A stretch of DNA of 32,285 nt from JBDTNK01 sp039933775 (GCA_039933775.1 JBDTNK010000022.1:1-32285); one strand, 5' to 3'; counted from the stretch's first letter, positions 6,799 through 15,386 are shown. Program-made: numbers and translations. Notes: generated from the letters alone by a model not told the origin.

Positions 6799-7737
6799 AT
6801 GCATCCGTTCCGCTTCGGCGTCACTGCCAGCCGTGGCTACAGCGCCACGTTCGACGCCGCGGCATGGCCGGCACTGGCGCGCCGCGTTGAAGCCGCCGGC
6901 TACGACCGCTTCCTGATGCCCGATCATCTCGGGTCGCAGCTCTCGCCGATCGCCGCCCTGGCCACCGCGGCGGCGGTCACCAGCACCCTGCGCATCGGCT
7001 CCTACGTCTTCGCCAACGACTACCGCCATCCGCTCATCCTGGCGCGTGAGACGGCCACGCTCGACGTCCTCTCGGGAGGCCGGGTCGAGCTCGGGCTCGG
7101 GGCGGGCTGGAAACACAGCGACTACCGACAGCTGGGGATGCCCTACGAGCGGGCCGGCCTGCGCATCGATCGCATGCTCGAGGCACTCCAGCTCATCCGC
7201 CGCCTCTGGAGCGGCGAGCGCGTCTCGTTCAGCGGCGCCCACTACCAGACAGAATCCGCCCGCCTCGCGCCGATCCCCGTCCAGCAGCCGCTGCCCCCGA
7301 TCACGATCGGTGGCGGAGGCCCGCGCCTGCTGCGCATCGCGGCGCGCGAGGCAGACCGCATCGGGCTGCTGCCGCAGTTCGACGCACGCGGACGCCCCAT
7401 CTTCGCGCAGTCGACCGAGGGGGCCACCGAGGCCAAGGTCAAGATCATCAGGGAGGCGGCCGGCGATCGCCTCGAGCGCCTGGAGCTCAACGTGCTCGTC
7501 GTGGACTGCGGCCTGGTGGGCGGACCGTCGCCTCTCGGCGCGTCCGCGGGGGCGTGGCTGAAATCGATGGCCGCGCCGGTCGTGGGCGGCTCGCCCTACG
7601 TCCTGTACGGTACCCTCGAGCGGCTGCGCGAGCAGCTCCTGCGCCGCCGCGAGCGGCTCGGGATCAGCACCTACATCTGGTCGGCACGGCACGCCGATGC
7701 CATGGCGCCACTCGTCGACGCGATGGCCGGCCGCTGA
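6799..7737 (+). CDS. LLM-class F420-dependent oxidoreductase (TIGR03621 type)
   Basis: A 312-aa luciferase-like TIM-barrel oxidoreductase. Typical segments are FRFGVTASRG at the N-terminus, FLMPDHLGSQLSPIAALA, a LRIGSYVFANDYRHPLILARE strand-helix, the GRVELGLGAGWKHSDY signature, and LPPITIGGGGPRLLRIAAREAD. The combination matches the TIGR03621 family of probable F420-dependent enzymes found mainly in Actinomycetota and Chloroflexota. The substrate is unknown. The start is ATG 6799, which fits the leaderless -10; a longer in-frame extension to 6568 has no family similarity. SurE follows after 17 bp on the same strand, suggesting co-transcription. Confidence 0.9.
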   Translation: MHPFRFGVTASRGYSATFDAAAWPALARRVEAAGYDRFLMPDHLGSQLSPIAALATAAAVTSTLRIGSYVFANDYRHPLILARETATLDVLSGGRVELGLGAGWKHSDYRQLGMPYERAGLRIDRMLEALQLIRRLWSGERVSFSGAHYQTESARLAPIPVQQPLPPITIGGGGPRLLRIAAREADRIGLLPQFDARGRPIFAQSTEGATEAKVKIIREAAGDRLERLELNVLVVDCGLVGGPSPLGASAGAWLKSMAAPVVGGSPYVLYGTLERLREQLLRRRERLGISTYIWSARHADAMAPLVDAMAGR

Positions 7738-7754
7738 GCGGCACGAGGACCTGC

Positions 7755-8504
7755 ATGCGCATCCTGGTCAGCAACGACGACGGGGTCTATTCGCCGGGCA
7801 TTGCCTGCCTAGCGCGCGTCGCGAGCCACTTCGGCGAGGTGCGCGTCGTGGCCCCCGACGTCGAGCAATCCGCCGCGGCGCACTCGATCAGCATCACGCG
7901 ACCGGTGAGTTACCGCCGCACCCCGATCTTCGGCGAGATCGAGGGCTACCGCGTAAATGGCACGCCTGCGGACTGCGTGGCCCTGGGCCTTTTCCTGTGG
8001 GAGCGGGTCGATGTGGTCCTGTCGGGCATCAATCTGGGGCCGAACCTGGGCTACGGGATCTGGCACTCGGGGACGGTGGCGGCGGCTAAGCAGGCGGCGC
8101 TGCTCGGGGTGCGCGGCATCGCGCTCAGCACATCGGTCGTCCATGACGAGCCGGACTTTGCCGCCCTGGAGCCGCATGTCGAGCGGGTGCTGTCGGCCCT
8201 GCTGCCGATCACCGATCTGCCGCTCGCCAACGTGAACCTTCCGCCCAGCCCCGGCGCGATGCGCTGGACCCGCCAGTCGGCGCGCGCCTACGACGGCAAG
8301 GTGGTTCCGGGCACCGATCCGATGGGTCGCGAACACTACTGGTTCACGGTCGAGCCCACCATCCCGACCGAACCGGGCACCGACCTGTGGGCCATGGAGC
8401 AGGGCGACATCTCGATCACGCCGCTGGTGCTCGACGTCACCGATCACGGCGAACTCGAGCGGCTGCGCGCCGAGCACCCGCTCGACCCCGAGCTCGAGGG
8501 CTGA
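7755..8504 (+). CDS. surE: 5'/3'-nucleotidase SurE
   Basis: A 249-aa metal-dependent phosphatase that removes phosphate from nucleoside 5'- and 3'-monophosphates. The N-terminus MRILVSNDDGVYSPGI carries the metal-binding Asp-Asp. VVAPDVEQSA, YRVNGTPADCVALG, the metal-binding Asn in SGINLGPNLG and SGTVAAAKQA complete the SurE signature. Length and order are normal for the family. The start is ATG 7755, 17 bp after the oxidoreductase stop. In many bacteria surE sits near pcm and rpoS in stationary-phase repair loci; neither is here. The C-terminus ends 13 bp before the convergent DUF4112 gene, leaving no room for separate terminators. Confidence 0.93.
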   Translation: MRILVSNDDGVYSPGIACLARVASHFGEVRVVAPDVEQSAAAHSISITRPVSYRRTPIFGEIEGYRVNGTPADCVALGLFLWERVDVVLSGINLGPNLGYGIWHSGTVAAAKQAALLGVRGIALSTSVVHDEPDFAALEPHVERVLSALLPITDLPLANVNLPPSPGAMRWTRQSARAYDGKVVPGTDPMGREHYWFTVEPTIPTEPGTDLWAMEQGDISITPLVLDVTDHGELERLRAEHPLDPELEG

Positions 8505-8517
8505 CCCCGAACGCGAG

Positions 8518-9018
8518 TCAGATCTCGGTGAACAGCAGACCGATGACCTGGGCGACAGCCCACAGCGCGCCGAGCATGACGAGCAACAGCACGCCGACGA
8601 TCGCGAGCAGGAAGAGCCACTGGCCGCGTGTCGAGGCATCGGGCTCCGCGATGTAGCGTTTGGCCAGCACGACGTTGCGCTGATTTGACTTGAACCACAG
8701 GTCGAAGGCGTCGCCCAGCACCGGCACCACGCCGACGACGAAGTCGATCGCGACGTTGGCCATCATCCGCGCCAGCACGACGCGGGGCAGCCCCAGCATC
8801 GCGCCGCGGACCACGACGAAGACGCCAAGGCCGCCCGACAGCAGGTCGCCCAGCCCCGGCACGAACCCGACGATCGCATCGAGCCCGATGCGGCGGCCGA
8901 TGATCGGAATCGGGATGCTGTTGTCGAGCAGCCAGGCGAGCGCCTCCATCTCCGCCAGGTCGCCCTCTCGACCACGCCCGCCGCTCCCGGGCGGCAGACG
9001 GGTCACACGTTCACGCAT
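8518..9018 (-). CDS. DUF4112 membrane protein
   Basis: A 166-aa protein with the DUF4112 pattern: LDAIVGFVPGLGDLLSGGLGVFVV, then GLPRVVLARMMANVAIDFVVGVVPVLGDAFDLWFKSNQRNVVLL. The paired P-x-L/V-G-D motifs face each other in two amphipathic-hydrophobic segments, and a true transmembrane helix follows at about residues 135-160. The function of the family is unknown. The ATG at 9018 is chosen because homologous sequence begins soon after; a frame extends to 9111 but would overlap the start of the divergent nuclease-helicase gene. The promoters of both genes must share the 80-bp gap. Confidence 0.85.
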   Translation of the reverse strand: MRERVTRLPPGSGGRGREGDLAEMEALAWLLDNSIPIPIIGRRIGLDAIVGFVPGLGDLLSGGLGVFVVVRGAMLGLPRVVLARMMANVAIDFVVGVVPVLGDAFDLWFKSNQRNVVLAKRYIAEPDASTRGQWLFLLAIVGVLLLVMLGALWAVAQVIGLLFTEI

Positions 9019-9100
9019 GCCGGCGTCGCTGTGCACCCGCCGTGCCGCGCCGGTTGCGACACCCAAGCTGTCGGGCGCAGGCGCTACGCTTTGCATGCCC

Positions 9101-12100
9101 ATGCAGCTCATCGACGGCGTGCCCGTGTTTTCCGCGACTGACCTCGTCGGCTATCTGGCCTGCGAGCACCTGACCGCGCTCGAGCGTGCCGCGCTGGCCG
9201 ACCTCGTGGCGCGGCCTCATCGCGACGACCGTGAGCTCGACATCATCCGCCGGCGCGGTATCGAGCACGAGGAGCGCTACCTGGCCGACCTGCGTGACGA
9301 GGGCAAGCGCATCGTGGTCATCGAGCGCCACGACGGCGAGGAGCGCGGCGACCAGGTCCGCCGCCAGGCGGATGAGACGCTCGCAGCCATGGCATCGGGC
9401 GCGGATGTCATCTACCAGGCCACCTTCTTCGATGGCCGGTGGCTCGGCTACGCCGATTTCCTGCTGAAGCTCGAGGACGCGCAGCGTCCATCGGTCTTTG
9501 GCCCCTGGCATTACGAGGTCGCCGACACGAAGCTGGCGCGACACGTTAAGGCGGGAGCGGTGCTCCAGATCTGCTCCTACGTCGAGCAACTCGAGGCGCT
9601 CCAGGGCGTGCCCCCGCTGGACATGAAGGTCGTCCTGGGTGGCAGCGCGCGCGAGGTGGCGACGCTGCGCGTCGACGACTACATGGCCTACTACCGTGCG
9701 GCCAAGCGTCGGTTCGAAGACGAGTTCCTGCGCGTGCCGCAGGCCTCGTATCCGCCGACCGACACCTATCCGGAGCCGGTCGACCATTGCGACGTGTGTC
9801 GTTGGGCGGAGGCATGCAGCGCGCAGCGGCGGCAGGATGATCACCTGTCGCTCGTGGCCGGCATCAGCGCCCGGCAGCGGACGGCCCTGGTGGCCCGCGG
9901 AATTGACACGGTCACGAAGCTCGGCAGCGCCCCGTTGCCGTTCGACCCGCCGCTGGGTGGCAGCGATGCCAGCGTCGAGCGCATACGCGAGCAGGCACGC
10001 CTCCAGGTCGCCGGACGCGGCCTATCCAAGCCGCTCCACGAGCTGCTCCTGCCGGCGCCCGGTGAGCCCGTGGAGCCGGAACGCGGCCTCGCCTCGCTCC
10101 CCCAGCCGAACCGCGGTGACCTGTTCCTGGACCTCGAGGGTGACCCGTACGCCTACGACGACGGCATCGACTATCTCTTCGGCCTGCTCGACACCGAGGG
10201 CACGTTCACGGCGATCTGGTCGTACGACCCCGGCGAGCCGGGCGAGATCACGCTCGCCGGCGAGAAGGCCGCGTTCGAGCGCCTCATGGACCTGCTCACC
10301 GCGCGCCGGACCCAGTATCCGGAGATGCACGTCTACCACTACGCCGCGTACGAGGCGACGGCCCTGAAGCGCCTCATGGGCCGCCATGCCACGCGCGAGG
10401 AGCAGGTCGATGCCCTGCTCCGCGGCGGCGTGTTGGTGGACCTGTACCGCGCGGTGCGGCAGGGCGTGCGCGCCTCGGTCGAGAGCTATTCGATCAAGAA
10501 GATCGAGCCGCTCTACGGCTTCGTGCGCGACGTCTCGCTGCGCGACGCCACGTCGAGCATCGTGGCCTTCGAGGAGTGGTTGCAGCTCGGCGAATCCGAG
10601 CGTCCCTCGTCGCAAATCCTGGACGAGATCGCCCGCTACAACCGCGACGACGTGGTGAGCACCCTCCGCCTGCGCGACTGGCTCGAGATGCTCCGCGACG
10701 ACCTCGCCGCCAGGACCGGGCTCGAAGTCCCTCGCCCGGCGCCGCGCTCGGACCAGGCGCCCGAGCAGCTCTCCGAGTCGGACGCCCAGGTGCAGGTCAT
10801 CGCCGATGCCCTGACTACGGGCGTGCCCGCCGATGCAGCCGAGCGCAGTCCCGAGCAGCAGGCGAGCTGGCTGCTGGCCCAGCTTCTCTCATGGCACCGC
10901 CGCGAGGCGAAGGTGGCCTTCTGGGAGTTCTTCGACCGCATGGGCAAGGATGAGATCGACATGACCAGGGACCGCACCGGACTCGGCCCGCTCGAGGTCA
11001 TCGGTCCCGTCGGTGAGCCGTGGCGGCCCACGCCCAGGTCGAAGCCACGCCAGACCTGGCGCTACGCCTTCGCGGCGCAGGATCACGACATCGGCGGCCG
11101 TGACGATCTCTACGACCCCCGCCTGTACCGCGCGCAGCCTGGCGCGAAATGGAGCGAGTGGAAGGTCGGCGCCAAGCTGCTGGAGATCAACGACAAGGAC
11201 GGCACACTGGACCTCACCTGGCCACCCGAGGCCACGCCCCGGCATCCCGAAGCGCTCAACCCGCTCCGCATGGTGGGCGACAAGGAGCATCGGGCAACGT
11301 TACGCCGGCTGGGTGAGTGGGTCGTGGCGCACGGCATCGATGCGCCCGGACCGTGGCGGGCCGCGCGGGACCTGCTGCTGCGCCGCGCGCCTCGCTGCGG
11401 GCAGCCGCCGGGCGCAGCGCTGCGCGGCCACGATGAGCTCGAGCTGGCCGCTGCCATACGGCTCGGCGCAACCCTCGACGAAGGGGCGCTCGCGATCCAG
11501 GGGCCGCCCGGCTCGGGCAAGACGTACACCGGCGCGCGGATGATCGTGCAGCTGTTGCAGCAGGGCCGGCGGATCGGTATCAGCGCCACGAGCCACAAGG
11601 TGATCTCCCATTTCGTGACGCAGGTCCTGGCCGCGGCCGACGAGCCGGGCGTGGTCGTCGACGTGCGCGCGGTGCAGAAGGTCAGCGAGGGCGTTGCCGG
11701 CGTCCACGATTCGCGAGTCACGCTCACCGAGGACAACGCAAAGGTGCGCGACGGGCTCGCCTCGGGCGCCTTCAACCTGGCCGCCGGCACGTCGTGGCTG
11801 TGGGCGCCGCATCAGAGCGACGACCTGCTCGACGTGCTCTTCGTCGACGAGGCGGGCCAGATCGCGCTGGCCAACGTCCTGGCCATGGCCGGCGCAACGC
11901 GCAGCATCGTGCTGCTGGGCGATCCGCAGCAGCTCGACCAGCCGCTGCAGGGATCCCATCCGCCGGGCGCGGACCGATCCGCCTTGGCGCACCTGCTTGG
12001 CGAGCACGACACGATGCCCGAGCACCTGGGCCTCTTCCTGGAGCACACGTGGCGTCTGCACCCGCTGATCACGCGGTTCACCTCGGCCGCCTTCTACGAG

Positions 12101-12667
12101 GGCCGCCTCGCATCGCGCCCGGACCTCGAGCGGCAGCGGCTCGACGGCCCCGCGCCACTGAACGGCAGCGGTGTGCGCCTGCTCGAGGCAAAGCACGCCG
12201 GCGCCGCCAACGAATCGCCCGAGGAGGCGCACCAGGTTGCGCAGCTGGTGCGTGCCCTCGTGGAGTCCGCGTCGCGCTGGATCGATCGTCACGGCGACGA
12301 CCGCCGGATCACCTACGACGACGTGCTGATCGTGGCGCCCTACAACGCGCAGGTCGGAGCCATCCAGCGCCTCCTCCCCGACAAGGCACGCGTCGGCACC
12401 GTCGACAAGTTCCAGGGCCAGGAGGCGCCCATCAGCATCTACTCCATGACCACCAGCTCAGCAGAGGATGCGCCGCGCGGGATGGAGTTCCTGTACTCGC
12501 GCAACCGGCTCAACGTCGCGACGTCGCGGGCGCGCTGCATCGCCGTCGTCGTGGCCGAGCCGGCGCTGTTGCGGGTCCGCGCCCGCACGCCGCACCAGAT
12601 GCGCCTTGCGAACGCGCTGTGTCAGCTCGCCGAGATGGCGCAACCCGGCACGCAGCCTGCGGAATGA
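9101..12667 (+). CDS. RecB-like nuclease / RNase H-like / SF1 helicase fusion (TM0106 family)
   Basis: A 1188-aa multidomain nucleic-acid enzyme. Residues about 1-145 form a PD-(D/E)xK nuclease of the TM0106/TIGR03491 type (ADFLLKLED, then YEVADTKLA). A Cys cluster near 230-240 (HCDVCRWAEAC) may hold an Fe-S centre, as in Cas4/AddB-like nucleases. Residues about 335-560 read as an RNase H-like exonuclease (DLFLDLEGDPYAY, YHYAAYEATAL, YNRDDV). The C-terminus is a Dna2/UPF1-like SF1 helicase with Walker A GPPGSGKT (about 801), Walker B VLFVDEAGQ, GDPQQLDQP, EHTWRLHP, VDKFQGQEA and a NRLNVATSRAR arginine-finger motif. The order nuclease-exonuclease-helicase suggests DNA end processing or defence. 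The start may be ATG 9095 or 9101. Confidence 0.9.
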   Translation: MQLIDGVPVFSATDLVGYLACEHLTALERAALADLVARPHRDDRELDIIRRRGIEHEERYLADLRDEGKRIVVIERHDGEERGDQVRRQADETLAAMASGADVIYQATFFDGRWLGYADFLLKLEDAQRPSVFGPWHYEVADTKLARHVKAGAVLQICSYVEQLEALQGVPPLDMKVVLGGSAREVATLRVDDYMAYYRAAKRRFEDEFLRVPQASYPPTDTYPEPVDHCDVCRWAEACSAQRRQDDHLSLVAGISARQRTALVARGIDTVTKLGSAPLPFDPPLGGSDASVERIREQARLQVAGRGLSKPLHELLLPAPGEPVEPERGLASLPQPNRGDLFLDLEGDPYAYDDGIDYLFGLLDTEGTFTAIWSYDPGEPGEITLAGEKAAFERLMDLLTARRTQYPEMHVYHYAAYEATALKRLMGRHATREEQVDALLRGGVLVDLYRAVRQGVRASVESYSIKKIEPLYGFVRDVSLRDATSSIVAFEEWLQLGESERPSSQILDEIARYNRDDVVSTLRLRDWLEMLRDDLAARTGLEVPRPAPRSDQAPEQLSESDAQVQVIADALTTGVPADAAERSPEQQASWLLAQLLSWHRREAKVAFWEFFDRMGKDEIDMTRDRTGLGPLEVIGPVGEPWRPTPRSKPRQTWRYAFAAQDHDIGGRDDLYDPRLYRAQPGAKWSEWKVGAKLLEINDKDGTLDLTWPPEATPRHPEALNPLRMVGDKEHRATLRRLGEWVVAHGIDAPGPWRAARDLLLRRAPRCGQPPGAALRGHDELELAAAIRLGATLDEGALAIQGPPGSGKTYTGARMIVQLLQQGRRIGISATSHKVISHFVTQVLAAADEPGVVVDVRAVQKVSEGVAGVHDSRVTLTEDNAKVRDGLASGAFNLAAGTSWLWAPHQSDDLLDVLFVDEAGQIALANVLAMAGATRSIVLLGDPQQLDQPLQGSHPPGADRSALAHLLGEHDTMPEHLGLFLEHTWRLHPLITRFTSAAFYEGRLASRPDLERQRLDGPAPLNGSGVRLLEAKHAGAANESPEEAHQVAQLVRALVESASRWIDRHGDDRRITYDDVLIVAPYNAQVGAIQRLLPDKARVGTVDKFQGQEAPISIYSMTTSSAEDAPRGMEFLYSRNRLNVATSRARCIAVVVAEPALLRVRARTPHQMRLANALCQLAEMAQPGTQPAE

Positions 12668-12690
12668 GGCGCGGCGCTCAGCGCGCCCGC

Positions 12691-12738
12691 ATGCAGAGCA
12701 GGCCCGCCGAGGTGCCCATTTCGGCGGCCTCTCTGCAT
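12691..12738. terminator. Large bidirectional hairpin between helicase and msrB
   Basis: Outer stem ATGCAGAG/CTCTGCAT (8 bp), inner stem GGC(C)CGCCGA/TCGGCGGCC with one bulged C, 10-nt loop at 12711-12720. It lies in the 76-bp gap between convergent genes, so it can serve both. It has no T tract on either side. Confidence 0.6.
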
Positions 12739-12743
12739 CCGCC

Positions 12744-13136
12744 TCAGCCCTTGTCGAGCGTCAGCGCCGCCGAGTTGATGCAGTAGCGCAGCCCCGTCGG
12801 ATCGGGGCCGTCCTCGAAGACATGCCCGAGGTGGCCGCCGCACGTCGCGCAGGTGGCCTCGGTTCGGGTCATGAAGAACGACCGATCCGTCTCGGTCTCC
12901 ACGGCGTTGCTGTCCATCGGCTGGTAGAAGCTCGGCCAGCCGGAGCCGGACTCGAACTTCGTGGCCGAGCTGAACAGCTCGGTGCCACAGCCGGCACATC
13001 GGTACACGCCCGGTGTGTGCTCGTCGTTGTAGGTGCCGGTGAAGGCGACCTCCGTCCCCTTCTCGCGCAGCACTCGATATTGATCGGGCGAGAGCTCCGC
13101 CCGCCACTCCGCGTCTGTCTTCATCACTTTGTTCAT
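12744..13136 (-). CDS. msrB: Peptide-methionine (R)-S-oxide reductase MsrB
   Basis: A 130-aa enzyme that reduces methionine-R-sulfoxide in proteins using thioredoxin. Visible are the GVYRCAGCGTELF and TCATCGGHLGHVF zinc-binding CxxC pairs, the FESGSGWPSFYQP substrate loop and the catalytic RYCINSAAL Cys near residue 119. Length is normal. The start ATG 13136 has a strong GAGGAGGAG Shine-Dalgarno just upstream. No msrA is in the window. It is divergent from the small zinc-ribbon membrane gene and convergent with the helicase across a hairpin. Confidence 0.95.
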   Translation of the reverse strand: MNKVMKTDAEWRAELSPDQYRVLREKGTEVAFTGTYNDEHTPGVYRCAGCGTELFSSATKFESGSGWPSFYQPMDSNAVETETDRSFFMTRTEATCATCGGHLGHVFEDGPDPTGLRYCINSAALTLDKG

Positions 13137-13177
13137 CGCTGTCTCCTCCTCAGGACCGATGCCGCAGTGCCACCTGC

Positions 13178-13183
13178 GACAAT
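13178..13183 (+). promoter_or_regulatory. Putative leaderless -10 of the small zinc-ribbon gene
   Basis: GACAAT ends 6 nt before ATG 13190, the same spacing as at other starts in the window. Confidence 0.4.
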
Positions 13184-13189
13184 GACATC

Positions 13190-13462
13190 ATGACCGACCG
13201 ATGCGTCTTCTGCGGCGACCCCATCGGCGCCGATGCCGAACGCACCGGGCGCGGGGCCATGGCGGCGCACGCCGCCTGCGCCGATCGCGCGCTTGCCGAT
13301 GACGCCCACTGGGACGCCATCGCCGGGGCATCGGAGGTCGAGGACGACGAGCGTCCCGCAGCACCTCGCGCACGCGGCTGCCTGCTCGTGATCGCGCTTC
13401 TCGTCGTCGTCGCGCTCATCGTCGCCGCATCGAACGGCTTCGCGTCGTTCTGGGCCGGCTAG
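13190..13462 (+). CDS. Small zinc-ribbon membrane protein
   Basis: A 90-aa protein of no family I recognise. The N-terminus MTDRCVFCGDPIG with a later AAHAACADRAL gives a CxxC...HxxxC arrangement that could bind one zinc. An acidic linker follows, then a single hydrophobic helix (about residues 63-80) and a short tail, so it is probably anchored with the zinc site in the cytoplasm. The leaderless-type -10 and the absence of a competing frame support it as real. Its stop overlaps the convergent phosphatase gene by 4 bp. Confidence 0.6.
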   Translation: MTDRCVFCGDPIGADAERTGRGAMAAHAACADRALADDAHWDAIAGASEVEDDERPAAPRARGCLLVIALLVVVALIVAASNGFASFWAG

Positions 13463-14034
13463 GGCCGGCGCGGCGCTGCCTCGTTGAGCTCCGCGTAGCG
13501 CAGGACGAACTGCTCCTGCGCATGGGTCTCGACAGCCTCGGGGTGCCGCACGGCGCGCACCGTGGCGATCGCATCGCGCGGCGCCGTGCCCCGCTCCACC
13601 AGATGGCACGCCGCCACCATCCCGGTGCGGCCCACGCCGCCCATGCAGGCCACGGCCACGTTCCCGTCCCGGCGACCCAAGCGGATGGTGTCAAGGATCT
13701 CCTGCATCTCCCCGAGGTCACGCGGCGTGCCGCCATCCACCATCGGGAAGCGATGGATCTGCACCCCGGCGATGCTCCCGCGCTCCACGATGTCGAGATT
13801 GCCCCAGCGCTGCAGCTCGCTGTCCTCGACGAGCAGGATGAGATGCCGTACCTCCAGCTCGACGAGGGTCGCCAGGTCGCGCTCGACATCGCGCCGATAG
13901 ACGCGTCCCGGGTAGCGCGCCGAATTACCGTGCTTGCCGGGCAGGATCGTCAGGCCAACGCGTTCCGGTTCGCCATCGGGCCCCAGCCAGTCGACGCGCA
14001 GGGGCGGATCGAGCGAGGCTGAGGCATCGTTCAA
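13459..14034 (-). CDS. Dual-specificity / tyrosine-type protein phosphatase
   Basis: A 191-aa phosphatase with the P-loop ACMGGVGRTGMVAACHL (about residues 126-142), giving the CxxGxGRTG motif in which Cys is the nucleophile and Arg binds phosphate. An upstream Asp (in PMVDGGTPRD) is a candidate general acid. The start is TTG at 14034, overlapping the DUF3090 stop by 4 bp (TTGA); no other in-frame start precedes the folded part, so translational coupling is likely. The close tie to DUF3090 suggests a shared role. The alternative is a small-molecule phosphatase such as one for inositol phosphates. Confidence 0.8.
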   Translation of the reverse strand: MNDASASLDPPLRVDWLGPDGEPERVGLTILPGKHGNSARYPGRVYRRDVERDLATLVELEVRHLILLVEDSELQRWGNLDIVERGSIAGVQIHRFPMVDGGTPRDLGEMQEILDTIRLGRRDGNVAVACMGGVGRTGMVAACHLVERGTAPRDAIATVRAVRHPEAVETHAQEQFVLRYAELNEAAPRRP

Positions 14035-14558
14035 TTGAGCTGGCCGTTCGAGCGGGGGCAGAAATGGCCCTCCGGGTTCAGCGGCTGGCCGCAGAAGGGA
14101 CAGGTGGGGCGCCCCGCACTCATGAGCGCCGCGGACCTGCGCACGAACTCGTGCGCCTCGTCGGGCGTGATCCGCACACGCAGCAGATCGGGTCCATCCG
14201 CCTCGTCTTCGACATCGGGATACTCCCCCTCCTCGGTGCTGTCGCGCGCCTCGACCACCAGCATCCGGGTCACCGGATCCCAGGCGAGCGCCATGGCACC
14301 CACCTCGAACAGACCGATGACCGGCTCCTCGAGTGGCTCCGCATCTGGCTCCGTCGTCGCCGGCGCCGAGTGCTCGACCGCAACGAGCACCTCCTCCATC
14401 CGCGTCGCGAGCGCCGCGACCTGCACCTTCTCGACCGCAACCGACACCACCGCACCGCCCTTCCGCGCCTGCAGGAAGAACGCGCGTTGGCCGGCCGAGC
14501 CGATCGTGCCCGCCACGAATCGCTCCGGGTTGTCGAAGATGAAGAGGCGACGTGCCAT
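14031..14558 (-). CDS. DUF3090 family protein
   Basis: A 175-aa cytoplasmic protein. The N-terminus MARRLFIFDNPERFVAGTIGSAGQRAFFLQARKGG is characteristic of DUF3090, a family best known in Actinomycetota, where it sits beside a histidine phosphatase and an SCO1664-type protein. An acidic middle part is followed by the family's C-terminal CPFCGQPLNPEGHFCPRSNG, a CxxC...C zinc ribbon. The start is ATG 14558, favoured over ATG 14567 because a TACGAT hexamer ends 7 nt upstream of it. It is the first gene of a two-gene unit with the phosphatase. The biochemical role is unknown; the link with phosphatases in two phyla is suggestive. Confidence 0.88.
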   Translation of the reverse strand: MARRLFIFDNPERFVAGTIGSAGQRAFFLQARKGGAVVSVAVEKVQVAALATRMEEVLVAVEHSAPATTEPDAEPLEEPVIGLFEVGAMALAWDPVTRMLVVEARDSTEEGEYPDVEDEADGPDLLRVRITPDEAHEFVRRSAALMSAGRPTCPFCGQPLNPEGHFCPRSNGQLN

Positions 14559-14565
14559 GCAGCCC

Positions 14566-14571
14566 ATCGTA
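14566..14571 (-). promoter_or_regulatory. Putative leaderless -10 of the DUF3090 gene
   Basis: TACGAT on the minus strand ends 7 nt before the ATG at 14558. Confidence 0.45.
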
Positions 14572-14620
14572 GCCCGATCCGTCCCGCTAGAGTGCACGGT
14601 GCATAGCGACACCATCGGCC

Positions 14621-14628
14621 AGGAGGTG
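14621..14628 (+). promoter_or_regulatory. Strong Shine-Dalgarno before the anchored exported protein
   Basis: AGGAGGTG, a near-perfect anti-16S match, 10 nt before ATG 14639. It decides that start. Confidence 0.55.
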
Positions 14629-14638
14629 CCACCCCAGC

Positions 14639-15223
14639 ATGCGGCAGCGTTGGCGGACCCGGTTCGGCCGATCCATGGCGCGTCCGACCACCGAAGGCCA
14701 CGGGCTGCCAGAGCCGGGGCCCCGGGTACGGGTCATCTTGGGCTGGGTCGGCGCGGCGGTGGTGATCGCGGTCGTGGCATTCATCGTCGGCCGCCCGGCC
14801 GGCGACGCGAACCAACCCGGCGCGCTGGCATCGACGTCGCCGTCGGAGGTGGCGCAGCCGCTCGCGATCGCCTTCGGAACGGCCATGGACGCGACGACAT
14901 TGACCGTCAGCGAACTGGCGTCCACGTTCCGCCGTGGCGACCCGTTCACCTATTCGGTGCAGCTCGCTGATCCGGTGGGGGTGGGCACGGTCTACGTGCG
15001 GGTCGATCGCGTCGGCGAACCGCCGGAGACCGTACAGGACTGGTCCGATGGCAACCAGACCGTGGATCCGAGCCTCGCGGTCATCAGCTTCCAGGTGCCG
15101 GCCGACAAGCTGCTCGACGTCTTCGGGGCCGGCGACTACGAGATGCGCATCAGCCTGGCGCCGGCCGGGACAGTGCTGGCACTGGGCACGTTCCGACTGG
15201 ACGAGGTTCCGGCGGCCAGCTGA
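14639..15223 (+). CDS. Membrane-anchored exported protein of unknown function
   Basis: A 194-aa protein. A basic, Pro-rich N-terminus leads to one transmembrane helix (about residues 32-51, VILGWVGAAVVIAVVAFIVG). The rest is extracytoplasmic: a Ser/Thr/Ala linker and a domain of about 130 residues with alternating strands (FRRGDPFTYSVQLADPVGVGTVYVRVDRV ... YEMRISLAPAGTVLALGTFRL). That reads as an immunoglobulin-like beta sandwich, but I do not recognise the family. A near-perfect Shine-Dalgarno supports ATG 14639. A hairpin follows the stop after 22 bp. Confidence 0.65.
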   Translation: MRQRWRTRFGRSMARPTTEGHGLPEPGPRVRVILGWVGAAVVIAVVAFIVGRPAGDANQPGALASTSPSEVAQPLAIAFGTAMDATTLTVSELASTFRRGDPFTYSVQLADPVGVGTVYVRVDRVGEPPETVQDWSDGNQTVDPSLAVISFQVPADKLLDVFGAGDYEMRISLAPAGTVLALGTFRLDEVPAAS

Positions 15224-15245
15224 TCACCCCGGCGGACACAGCGAA

Positions 15246-15269
15246 GGGATCGGAGATGTGCCCGATCCC
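15246..15269 (+). terminator. Hairpin after the anchored exported protein
   Basis: GGGATCGG / CCGATCCC, 8-bp perfect stem with an 8-nt loop, 22 bp after the stop. No T tract. Confidence 0.45.
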
Positions 15270-15369
15270 CGATCCCCTCCCCCGGTGGCAGACAACCAAT
15301 CAGCGGCCGAAGCCGTCGCGTGCTCTGGCAGCCTGCACGCGGTGGACGCTACCCACCCGGCAGGCTCCT

Positions 15370-15386
15370 GTCAACCCTCAGTTGAC
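15370..15386. promoter_or_regulatory. GTCAAC-N5-GTTGAC dyad at the end of the Xre gene
   Basis: Perfect 6-bp inverted repeat spanning the Xre-TPR stop codon. The same hexamer pair recurs, further apart, around that gene's start (16657 and 16710), so it is a candidate self-regulatory site. Confidence 0.3.

Noticed and set aside
5899..7692. 597-aa minus-strand frame
   Set aside because: It runs across the F420 oxidoreductase on the opposite strand, the intergenic region and the secreted protein in another frame; no part resembles a family.
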